A DNA stretch of 10,350 bases from an uncultured Aquincola sp. (lineage in GTDB: Bacteria > Pseudomonadota > Gammaproteobacteria > Burkholderiales > Burkholderiaceae): contig CAKZXL010000683.1 of NCBI GenBank assembly GCA_937883885.1, forward strand, positions 1 through 10,350, read 5' to 3'. The notes below the pieces were generated by a model that worked only from the letters and a program-made list of their open reading frames with translations, was not told the DNA's origin and made no database searches. Below, piece by piece: positions 1 to 5,914 of the stretch. A program made the position numbers and the translations under genes. How positions within the stretch are numbered: the stretch's first letter is position 1; every line of letters begins with the position of its first letter.

Positions 1-186
1 AAGCTGCTGTGGAGCGACGGCGACGGCATGTGCCTGCTGACCAAGCGGCTCGAACGCGGCCGCTTCATCTGGCCGCAGGCCGACAGCGGCAGCGTGATGC
101 TCAGCGTGGCCCAGCTCTCGATGCTGTTGGAGGGCATCGACTGGCGCCGTCCCGAGCGCACCTGGCAGCCACGCGCGGCGGCCTGA
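1..186 (+). CDS. tnpB: IS66-family accessory protein TnpB (Orf2), C-terminal fragment
   Basis: The reading frame is open from the first base and ends in TGA at 184-186, giving the last 61 residues. The sequence shows hallmarks of the IS66 Orf2 C-terminus: KLLWSDGDGMCLLTKRLERG, then RFIWP, then AQLSMLLEGIDWRRPERTW. TnpB is a small protein (about 115 residues) needed for transposition of many IS66 elements; its biochemical role is unclear. The N-terminal half lies before the window, so it is partial because of the window edge, not visibly broken. tnpC follows 82 bases downstream. Confidence 0.9.
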   Translation, partial: KLLWSDGDGMCLLTKRLERGRFIWPQADSGSVMLSVAQLSMLLEGIDWRRPERTWQPRAAA

Positions 187-268
187 GTTCGGTCGAGGCG
201 CGGTGCCATCACGTTGACAGTGCATGCCCCGTTGTACGGTGGTCTGCGCCTGGGCACAGTCATGCTCC

Positions 269-1870
269 ATGACCTTGGACGACGCCCTGCAGCGCAACGC
301 CGAACTCGGCACGCGGGTGCTGCAACTCCAAGATGAACTCAGGGTTGCGCGACTCGCCATCGACAAGCTCAAGGTCGAGGTCACCTACCTGCGGCGCATG
401 AAGTACGGCCGCTCCAGCGAACGGCTGGAGCACCCGCAGCTCGAACTGGTCGGTGGCCAGGTGGCGCCTGCCGAGCCGCCCGAACCGGCTGGCACCGGCA
501 AGGTCGCCTCGCTCGATGAACAGCGCCGCAAGCGCTCCTTCCGGCCGCGGCCGAACCTGCGCGAACTGCCGGCACACCTGCCGCGGCGAACCGTCGTGCA
601 CTGGCCGGCGGGGCACAACGCCGGCTGCGGCTGCGCCGCCTGCGGACTGGCCCTGCGCGAGATCGGCCAGGACATCAGCGAGGTGCTCGACTACGAGCCC
701 GGCAGCTTCCATGTCGTGCGACATGTCCGCCCCAAGCTGGCGTGCGGCGGCTGCAAGACGATCGCCCAGGCCAGCGCCCCGAGCCGGCCGATCGACCGCA
801 TCCTGGCCGGCGCCGGTCTGCTGGCCCAGGTGCTGGTCAGCAAGTACTGCGACCACACTCCGCTGTACCGCCAGAGCCAGATCTACGCCCGCGCCGGCCT
901 GGACCTGCATCGCTCCACCCTCACCGACTGGGTGGGCCAAGCCGCACAACTGCTGACCCCGCTGGCTCAGGCGATCGGCCGCTACGTGCTGCAGGCCGAC
1001 AAGGTCCACGGCGACGACACGCCGATCCGAGCCCTGGGTGGCAAGGGCGGCAAGGTGCACACCGGCCGGCTGTGGGTCTATGTCCGCGACGACCGCACCA
1101 GCGGCCAGCAGACTGCGCCGGCCGTGTGGTTCCAGTACTCCGTGGACCGCAAGGGCGAGCACCCGGCCGCTCACCTGAAGCACTTCAGCGGCGTGCTGCA
1201 GGCCGACGCCTTCGCCGGCTACAACGCGCTGTACCGTGAGGATCGTCAGCCCGGCCGCATCATCGAGGCCGGATGCTGGAGCCACGCACGCCGTAAGCTG
1301 TGGGACATCCACATGCGGCAACGCCAGGTGGCCGGCACGCTGGCGCACCACGGGCTGCAGCGCATCTCCGAGTTGTTCAAGATCGAGACCCGGATCCAGG
1401 GTCGGCCGCCCGACGAGCGACGGCGGGTAAGGAAGGCGAGTACGGCGCCACTGCTCAAGGATCTGCACGGCTGGATGACCCAGACGCTGACCCAGGTGTC
1501 GGCCAAGTCGCCGATGGCGCTGGCCCTGGGTTACGCGCTGAGCAACTGGACGGCGCTGACGCAGTTCGTCGACGACGGTCGCATCGAGGCGCACAACAAT
1601 GCGGCCGAGCGGGCGCTGCGCTGTGTGGCGCTGGGCAGGAAGAACTACCTCCACCTGGGATCCGATGTCGGCGGCCACAGCGCGGCGGTGATCTACACGC
1701 TGATCGGCTCGGCCAAGCTCAACGGCGTCGATCCGCAGTGCTACCTAACCCACGTGCTGGAGCGCATCGGCGGGCACCCGATCAACCGCATCGACGAATT
1801 GCTGCCGTGGGCCGTGGCGCCGCAGCTCCAGACGGCCTGGCAGCATCCCCTCATGGCCCAGGCGGCCTGA
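269..1870 (+). CDS. tnpC: IS66-family transposase TnpC (Orf3)
   Basis: This DDE transposase should cut and join the ends of the IS66 element. From the ATG at 269 it is 533 residues, normal for the family. Residues 2-45 form a leucine-rich coiled coil ending YLRRMKYGRSSERL, the usual IS66 N-terminus. A cysteine cluster (C120, C122, C125, then C159 and C162) matches the IS66 zinc-binding region. The catalytic triad can be placed at D249 (in HGDDTP), D313 (in ADAFAGYN) and E447 (in NNAAERALR). An in-frame ATG at 224 would add 15 residues that do not resemble the family, so 269 is preferred. The gene looks intact. Confidence 0.95.
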   Translation: MTLDDALQRNAELGTRVLQLQDELRVARLAIDKLKVEVTYLRRMKYGRSSERLEHPQLELVGGQVAPAEPPEPAGTGKVASLDEQRRKRSFRPRPNLRELPAHLPRRTVVHWPAGHNAGCGCAACGLALREIGQDISEVLDYEPGSFHVVRHVRPKLACGGCKTIAQASAPSRPIDRILAGAGLLAQVLVSKYCDHTPLYRQSQIYARAGLDLHRSTLTDWVGQAAQLLTPLAQAIGRYVLQADKVHGDDTPIRALGGKGGKVHTGRLWVYVRDDRTSGQQTAPAVWFQYSVDRKGEHPAAHLKHFSGVLQADAFAGYNALYREDRQPGRIIEAGCWSHARRKLWDIHMRQRQVAGTLAHHGLQRISELFKIETRIQGRPPDERRRVRKASTAPLLKDLHGWMTQTLTQVSAKSPMALALGYALSNWTALTQFVDDGRIEAHNNAAERALRCVALGRKNYLHLGSDVGGHSAAVIYTLIGSAKLNGVDPQCYLTHVLERIGGHPINRIDELLPWAVAPQLQTAWQHPLMAQAA

Positions 1871-1919
1871 CGCCGGAGCGCAGCGACACCCCGGCGGCAC
1901 CAGCCGCTACAGTGGCGGC

Positions 1920-2492
1920 ATGGGCACGACTTCCAATGCCAGCGAGCTGCATGCGTGGCAGCTGTACGTCGAACTCGAGGACGTTCGCCCGAAGGTCTGG
2001 CGCCGCTTGTTGGTGCGGCTGGACATAGACCTGTCCCGTCTGCACGTGGCGCTGCTGTGGGGTACCGGATGGGATGGGGGACACGTCCACGAGTTCATCT
2101 TCGGTGCGGACCATTACGGCGCGACCGAGCCGGGACGGGAGTTCCCCGACGACCTGCAGCCCGAAGAAGACGTGCTCCTGAGCCAGGCGCTCGGCCGCCG
2201 CAAGAGCTTCAAGTACCTCTACGACTTCGGCGACAGCTGGTGGCACAGCGTCAAAGTCGAGCAGATCGTCAAGCTGGACACGCCGCTGGAGTTCGCCCGG
2301 TGCATCGCCGGCGAGAACGCCTGCCCGCCACAGGACGTCGGCGGCACCGGGGGGTATGAGGAATTCCTCGAAGCGCTGGCCGACCCCGATCACCCGGAGC
2401 ACGCCACTCTCAAGGAGTGGATCGGCGCCCCCTTCGATCCAAGCGCCTTCGACATCGACGAGGTCAACGCTCGGCTAAACGCCAGCGAGTGA
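1920..2492 (+). CDS. plasmid pRiA4b ORF-3 family protein, likely IS66 passenger
   Basis: This 190-residue protein matches the pRiA4b ORF-3 family (related to the IS1096 TnpR-like protein), whose biochemical function is not established. Visible family marks are LYVELEDVRPKVWRRLLV near the N-terminus (RPKVWRR at 23-29), GGHVHEFIF around residues 55-63, and the strongly conserved YDFGDSWWH at 101-109. The C-terminal part is acidic, with a CPPQDVGGTGGYEEFLEAL block typical of the family. It starts 49 bases after the tnpC stop on the same strand and lies before the inferred right end, so it appears to be cargo of the IS66 element. I see no strong ribosome binding site before the ATG. It has no recombinase catalytic motif, so the old name resolvase should not be taken literally. 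Confidence 0.85.
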   Translation: MGTTSNASELHAWQLYVELEDVRPKVWRRLLVRLDIDLSRLHVALLWGTGWDGGHVHEFIFGADHYGATEPGREFPDDLQPEEDVLLSQALGRRKSFKYLYDFGDSWWHSVKVEQIVKLDTPLEFARCIAGENACPPQDVGGTGGYEEFLEALADPDHPEHATLKEWIGAPFDPSAFDIDEVNARLNASE

Positions 2493-2524
2493 ACAGTCAA
2501 CGACGGTGGGCGTCGGACTATTAC

Positions 2525-2568
2525 GGCCTCCTAAGCTGGGAATGCCAGTTCGAGTCTGGCGGGGGCGT
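2525..2568 (+). pseudogene. 3' half of a tRNA-Arg(CCU)-like gene, cut by IS66
   Basis: The stretch folds as the 3' half of a tRNA. The anticodon loop CTCCTAA is at 2528-2534 (anticodon CCT at 2530-2532), the 3' anticodon stem at 2535-2539, a four-base variable loop at 2540-2543, and a perfect T arm GCCAG-TTCGAGT-CTGGC at 2544-2560. A G-rich acceptor strand GGGGGCG follows at 2561-2567. No matching CGCCCCC or D arm lies at the expected place upstream, where IS66 sequence begins. There is no encoded CCA, and the base at the discriminator position is T, which is unusual for tRNA-Arg. It may be a disrupted plasmid tRNA or an older tRNA-derived attachment-site remnant. Confidence 0.5.
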
Positions 2569-2607
2569 ACAATTCAACAGTGTAATTTATATCGTGCATG
2601 CAGCCAC

Positions 2608-2629
2608 GCCGGCAGGCCTTGATGCCGGC
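2608..2629 (+). other. Hairpin in the HNH gene leader
   Basis: A perfect 7-bp inverted repeat, GCCGGCA (2608-2614) and TGCCGGC (2623-2629), encloses an 8-base loop. It ends 23 bases before the GTG start of the HNH gene and 11 bases before its ribosome binding site. There is no T tract after it, so it is not a typical terminator. It could be an operator or an RNA structure in the leader. Confidence 0.35.
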
Positions 2630-2651
2630 ATCCATCAGAAAGGAGAGTCAC

Positions 2652-3212
2652 GTGACCTCGATTCTTGTACTCGACGCCGCCGGCACTCCGAGCCGGTGGA
2701 TTGACCCCGAGCGTGCGGTCTACTACATGAACAACGGCAAGGTCGCGTGGACGCTTGGCGATGAACCCATCGTCATGCGCGGCGGCATCAACGCTGCCAC
2801 CGGCCGGCAGTCGATTCTCGAGCTCGCACCCATCATGGCCATCAAGGGCCCGATGTTCGAGTCCAAGACATATCGCGTTCCTGGTGTCGACCGTGAGTCG
2901 CTGTTCCGCCGCGACCGCCGCATGTGCGCGTACTGCGCGGGCATCTTCAAGGACCGCGACCTTACTGCGGACCACGTGATGCCAGAGTCGCGCGGTGGCG
3001 AATGGAGCTGGATGAACCTGGTGGCCGCGTGCCGCCGGTGCAACGGGACGAAGGACAACATGACGCCCGACGAGGCGCGCATGCCGTTGTTGTACCTTCC
3101 GTACATCCCGAGCCTTCACGAGCACTTCCTGCTCTCTGGCCGGCGCGTCTTGGCTGACCAGGCCGAGTTTCTCATGCTCGGCGTTCCACCGCACAGTCGA
3201 CTCCATGCGTGA
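2652..3212 (+). CDS. HNH endonuclease (McrA-like HNH domain)
   Basis: A 186-residue protein from the GTG at 2652, chosen because AGGAG at 2641-2645 is spaced six bases from it and because family similarity begins at ILVLDAAGTP. The N-terminal half is of the kind seen in standalone HNH proteins. The HNH module holds two zinc-type cysteine pairs, C92-x2-C95 and C127-x2-C130, the D107-H108 pair in ADHVMPESRGG, N122 in WMNLV and N131 in CN. These are the residues expected to bind metal and cut DNA. It lies alone between the tRNA fragment and the convergent rep gene, without a methyltransferase or other restriction partner in the window. The target is unknown; a homing or mobility function, or a restriction function, is possible. 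Confidence 0.9.
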   Translation: MTSILVLDAAGTPSRWIDPERAVYYMNNGKVAWTLGDEPIVMRGGINAATGRQSILELAPIMAIKGPMFESKTYRVPGVDRESLFRRDRRMCAYCAGIFKDRDLTADHVMPESRGGEWSWMNLVAACRRCNGTKDNMTPDEARMPLLYLPYIPSLHEHFLLSGRRVLADQAEFLMLGVPPHSRLHA

Positions 3213-3267
3213 GCCGACGAACTACGAGGCGAATTGTCAGGGAGCCAACCGCTTCGACCGCGAGGGT

Positions 3268-3284
3268 CCCCGACCTACTCACAT
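3268..3284 (-). repeat. Iteron-like 17-mer downstream of rep
   Basis: On the minus strand this reads ATGTGAGTAGGTCGGGG, a perfect match to the ATGTGA-N7-GGGG pattern of the origin repeats. It lies in the short gap between the convergent HNH and rep genes, 16 bases past the rep stop, about 1.8 kb from the main cluster. Confidence 0.6.
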
Positions 3285-3300
3285 TGCGCGCGTGCTGCGT

Positions 3301-5070
3301 TCAGCCAAGTTTCACGAGGCCGTGCCTTATGCCCATCTCGAGCAACGCATGATGCTCAGTTGGGATTGGGTGAACGTGCGCCTTGAGCCACTGCACCGCG
3401 TCTGAGCGCAGGACCTCGTCGGCAACGCCGCCGCGTTTGGCCCATGCCTTTTGCGTCTGCTTATGCATCCCAGGTAGGCCCTCGGTCTCGAAGATTCGAA
3501 CGAGCTCCTGCGCGCGCTCATCATCTGGGCCGCGAGCAAGTGTCTTCAAGATGTCCTCCTCTGCCCACGCCTCGAGTCGCTTGCGCAGCTCTGCATCGTA
3601 GGCGCTGACAGTCGATGGCCCCCCCTTTTCATTCACATTGCCGCCACCAGCCGCTTCATCTTCGGGCTTCGCTTCGCCGGCGGCAAACTTCGCGAGCATC
3701 GTTCTGAAGTAGGCGCGCTTGTTGAGGATTCGGTGCCCGGTGGGGAGGGCCAGCCTCTTCTCGACGTAGTTCAGCGTGTTCAGGATGTCCGCTCTGGTGC
3801 TGCTGCCCATGATTCGGAAGGCATCGCGCTGCTTGTAGTCCAGCGCCACCAGCCGTTGCACGATGGATTCTTCCGCAACGCCGGCGTCGTCCACCTCTAC
3901 CTCCAGCCGCTTGGGTGTAGGGCGAAGCTCGAACCACAGGTCCATGACTCGAGTTCCGACCTTCCGAATCTGGGCCTCGACCCGATAGTCGGTCTGGATG
4001 GAGTTGACCTCGGCGACAGCCTTGCGGACGACGTCGCGGTGGAAGTACCGCCACGAGTTGCCGACGTTCTCGTTCTGTTGCTTGTCCCAGTCTTCCACGC
4101 GCTTGCCGGTGAGGATGGGCACCCACTCGCGCCATGGCTTGGCGTCTGTGCGCTGGCCAGGGAACGTCTGGTAGCGGCTTAGGTAGAGATAAAGGGCCTG
4201 GCCTCCAAACGACCTCGTGTCACGCAGAGACTTCAGCCGCATCCGGAAGTAGTGGCCGACAAGCCTGAGCTTTTCGAGGAGTGGGTCGCTGTACTGCCAC
4301 TCGAGCACCAGCGTGTGGTTCTTGTCATATAGGAAGCGCGCGTGGGCGACCATCGACGAGACCTCCCACACCGTTGTTTCGCCAGCCTTGTCGACGCGTG
4401 GGGTGTTCCACTCCACCGTGGCGCCCACCAGGTTCCGAACATAGCGCTTCAGATCACCACGGTCCTTCCGGCCGAAGCCGCCCTCACGCTCAAGCCGGAC
4501 CACGTTGACTCTGAACAGGCGAGTGCCTTTGTCCTTCAAGCCCTGCTCGATGGCGTAGTCGTGCATAAGGAGGTAAGCCTTGACCTCCTGGTACTCGAGT
4601 ACGACGCCCGGCCTGGACGGAATGATGGCGGCCAGCTCGTTCGGCTTGAGGTTGGTGAGCGTGTCGGGTTCGCGCACCGCGGTTCTGACCTCCGCTCCGA
4701 TGTCCAGGAGCGGGTCGAATGCGACATCGTCAGCAGCGTCACGGCGAGGCTCGCCGGTCTTCGTGACCGGGACAGTGGCAAGCTGGCGGCTGGGTTGGCG
4801 CCGAGCCGGGGCGGGTGACTCCACCGCCTGGTCCGCGGCAGGCTCTGTGCCGGCATCCGGGGCCTGTCGTGGTGCTGCACTGTCAGCCTCCCCCTGCCCT
4901 TCCTGGCCAGCCCGCACCTCTGCACCCTCCGTCGGCGCTTCGAACATGCGCAACTGCTCCCCCACCGGTGGTGGTGGCAGCGTAGACGTCTCGCTGGACC
5001 GTGCGACCGTCTTAGCGGGTCGCTTTCGCGGAATGACCATAAATGTGAAATGAGGCTTGAGGTCGATCAC
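3301..5070 (-). CDS. rep: Plasmid replication initiator, Rep_3 (RepB) family
   Basis: This protein should bind origin iterons and open the plasmid origin. From the GTG at 5070 it has 589 residues, longer than the usual 250-400 for Rep_3. After an Ala/Pro/Glu-rich, probably disordered segment (about residues 30-120), the paired winged-helix core spans about 140-385. It begins at LTNLKPNELAAIIP and includes FRMRLKSLRDTRSFGGQALY and GNSWRYFHRDVVRKAVAEVN. A C-terminal extension of about 200 residues contains LNTLNYVEKRLALPTGHRIL and a charged helical tail. The start is uncertain. GTG at 5130 gives 609 residues but has no Shine-Dalgarno and would put an iteron in coding sequence; GTG at 5070 has GGGAG just upstream; ATG at 5040 is also possible. 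It diverges from parAB across the repeat-rich origin, which suggests self-repression by Rep. Confidence 0.9.
   Translation of the reverse strand: MIDLKPHFTFMVIPRKRPAKTVARSSETSTLPPPPVGEQLRMFEAPTEGAEVRAGQEGQGEADSAAPRQAPDAGTEPAADQAVESPAPARRQPSRQLATVPVTKTGEPRRDAADDVAFDPLLDIGAEVRTAVREPDTLTNLKPNELAAIIPSRPGVVLEYQEVKAYLLMHDYAIEQGLKDKGTRLFRVNVVRLEREGGFGRKDRGDLKRYVRNLVGATVEWNTPRVDKAGETTVWEVSSMVAHARFLYDKNHTLVLEWQYSDPLLEKLRLVGHYFRMRLKSLRDTRSFGGQALYLYLSRYQTFPGQRTDAKPWREWVPILTGKRVEDWDKQQNENVGNSWRYFHRDVVRKAVAEVNSIQTDYRVEAQIRKVGTRVMDLWFELRPTPKRLEVEVDDAGVAEESIVQRLVALDYKQRDAFRIMGSSTRADILNTLNYVEKRLALPTGHRILNKRAYFRTMLAKFAAGEAKPEDEAAGGGNVNEKGGPSTVSAYDAELRKRLEAWAEEDILKTLARGPDDERAQELVRIFETEGLPGMHKQTQKAWAKRGGVADEVLRSDAVQWLKAHVHPIPTEHHALLEMGIRHGLVKLG
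3622..3638 (-). repeat. Iteron-like 17-mer inside the rep coding sequence
   Basis: On the minus strand this reads ATGTGAATGAAAAGGGG, matching the ATGTGA-N7-GGGG pattern. It encodes the NVNEKG stretch of a low-complexity linker (AAGGGNVNEKGG) in the C-terminal part of Rep, so it could be tolerated as a binding site within the gene. Confidence 0.5.
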
Positions 5071-5261
5071 ATCACTCCCTGCACGGAAGGTCAAGTGATG
5101 CGTGCGGCCCTGTGGCTTCACATAGGACACTGTTTTTTGGCTGTTTCAGGTCTGAAGGGCGACACGCAGGTTGTTCTTCTTTTTGGAGAAAGACTTGGAA
5201 GCTTTGAGAAGGTTGGCACGGGCAAAATCACTGGCACGACAACGGCTTACCCAGTTCTGCG

Positions 5262-5362
5262 GAGTGGATTGAGTAGGCAACGTGAGCGAATGGGGGAGGC
5301 TTTGCGAGGTGGCCGGGTAGTAGACGTGAAGAATTCGGGGAGCCTTTTGTGAGTGGATTGAG
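5262..5362 (+). repeat. 12-bp direct repeat flanking an iteron pair
   Basis: GAGTGGATTGAG occurs exactly at 5262-5273 and again at 5351-5362, 89 bp apart. The two copies bracket the iterons at 5280 and 5324. The second copy overlaps a degenerate iteron-like sequence starting at 5347. Function is unknown; a remote likeness to a DnaA box (six of nine bases) is too weak to claim. Confidence 0.5.
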
Positions 5363-5577
5363 GAGGCTCCTCTCATCCACTTCCCTCCCCTGCGGCTTCA
5401 CATTCAAGTTGCGCAACCGTCGCGACCTCCCCCCGCGGGACTCACATTGATGTTGGGTGGTGAGGAGCACCGGCCATCGGGCCAAGTTGGACCGCGCACG
5501 CCCTCACGCCGCACCGACAAGGCCCTCAGGCCCTGGCCGCGGCATGCAATGTGAGGAATGTGGGGAGGGTTAGCCCA

Positions 5578-5597
5578 CGTCAACGGAGTAGTTGACG
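5578..5597. repeat. Inverted repeat CGTCAAC/GTTGACG in the origin region
   Basis: Perfect 7-bp arms CGTCAAC (5578-5584) and GTTGACG (5591-5597) flank a 6-bp spacer. It lies between the iterons at 5549 and 5638. This symmetry would suit a dimeric regulator binding site, but no partner is identified. Confidence 0.4.
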
Positions 5598-5812
5598 CCG
5601 GGCCGCTGTCTGGCAGGTCGGGCGGAGGCCGCCTCGAATGTGAGGAATCCGGGGGGCTCACAGTCCCACCGGCACCTCAGTTTGCCCCCGCGACCTATCA
5701 AAAACCTGCCAGCAGTCCTTCTCAAAAGGCCAAACAGACGGGTGTTTTCGGCAAAGGCCCCCTTCTGACTCACATGTGGGGCCAGATCGGCGCTACCTAC
5801 AGGAGTTGCTCG

Positions 5813-5841
5813 TTGAAGGCCTGTGCGCCGGAGTTTATAGT
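5813..5841 (+). promoter_or_regulatory. Sigma70-type promoter for parAB
   Basis: TTGAAG (5813-5818) and TATAGT (5836-5841) are separated by exactly 17 bases, a strong match to the sigma70 consensus. Transcription would start near 5848, leaving a leader of about 65 bases before the parA ATG. It is the best promoter I can see in the gap. The iteron at 5759-5775 lies about 40 bases upstream of the -35 box. Confidence 0.65.
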
Positions 5842-5862
5842 GCGGCATCCCTGTAGCACGCC

Positions 5863-5894
5863 GCGACGACAAATTTGCTCCGCGTCGCTTTTTT
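5863..5894 (+). terminator. Possible attenuator hairpin in the parA leader
   Basis: GCGACG (5863-5868) can pair with CGTCGC (5883-5888) around a 14-base loop, and six T bases follow at once (5889-5894). The geometry is that of a weak intrinsic terminator between the promoter and the ribosome binding site GGAAGG (5901-5906). The loop is long and the stem short, so strength is doubtful. Confidence 0.35.
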
Positions 5895-5914
5895 CTCTCC
5901 GGAAGGCCACCGAA

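Larger units (their letters stand above)
1..2524 (+). mobile_element. IS66-family insertion sequence, right-hand part
   Basis: The segment holds the end of tnpB, complete tnpC and a pRiA4b ORF-3-family gene, all on the plus strand, in the IS66 gene order tnpB-tnpC. The left end and any tnpA lie outside the window. The right end is inferred at about 2524: the sequence before it finishes ACTATTAC, so the inverted complement begins GTAATAGT, and IS66-family ends characteristically begin GTAA. IS66 elements usually duplicate 8 bp of target; here that would be GGCCTCCT (2525-2532), which lies inside a tRNA-like sequence. The left inverted repeat cannot be seen, so the exact end is an inference. 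Confidence 0.7.
5107..5775. other. oriV: Putative replication origin with dispersed 17-bp iterons
   Basis: The gene-free stretch between rep and parA carries eight copies of a 17-mer of form A(T/C)GTGA-N7-GGGG. Plus-strand copies are ACGTGAGCGAATGGGGG (5280-5296), ACGTGAAGAATTCGGGG (5324-5340), ATGTGAGGAATGTGGGG (5549-5565) and ATGTGAGGAATCCGGGG (5638-5654). Minus-strand copies are ATGTGAAGCCACAGGGC (5107-5123, last base off), ATGTGAAGCCGCAGGGG (5387-5403), ATGTGAGTCCCGCGGGG (5431-5447) and ATGTGAGTCAGAAGGGG (5759-5775). Start-to-start distances within neighbouring same-strand pairs are 44, 44 and 89 bp. Position beside a Rep_3 gene makes these its likely binding sites. T-rich runs at 5131-5190 could be the unwinding region. 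I found no convincing DnaA box. Mixed orientation and wide spacing are unlike a standard tandem iteron array. Confidence 0.75.

Noticed and set aside
260..1678. Long open frame on the minus strand opposite tnpC
   Set aside because: It matches no family I recognise and is explained by the codon bias of the GC-rich tnpC gene on the other strand.
3205..3405. 66-codon frame between HNH and rep
   Set aside because: It overlaps the end of both genes, has no ribosome binding site and holds an iteron; not a convincing gene.
5347..5363. TTGTGAGTGGATTGAGG as another iteron
   Set aside because: It has mismatches in both fixed blocks and breaks the 44-bp spacing; kept only as a degenerate relative.
5262..5380. 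DnaA boxes in the origin
   Set aside because: Best candidates match only about six of nine bases of TTATCCACA.
5647..5663. CTGTGAGCCCCCCGGAT (minus strand) as an iteron
   Set aside because: It lacks the GGGG block and mostly overlaps the plus-strand copy at 5638.
5558..5914. Upstream extension of the parA frame
   Set aside because: It runs through iterons, the inverted repeat and the parA promoter, and resembles no ParA N-terminus; the ATG at 5915 has a good ribosome binding site.
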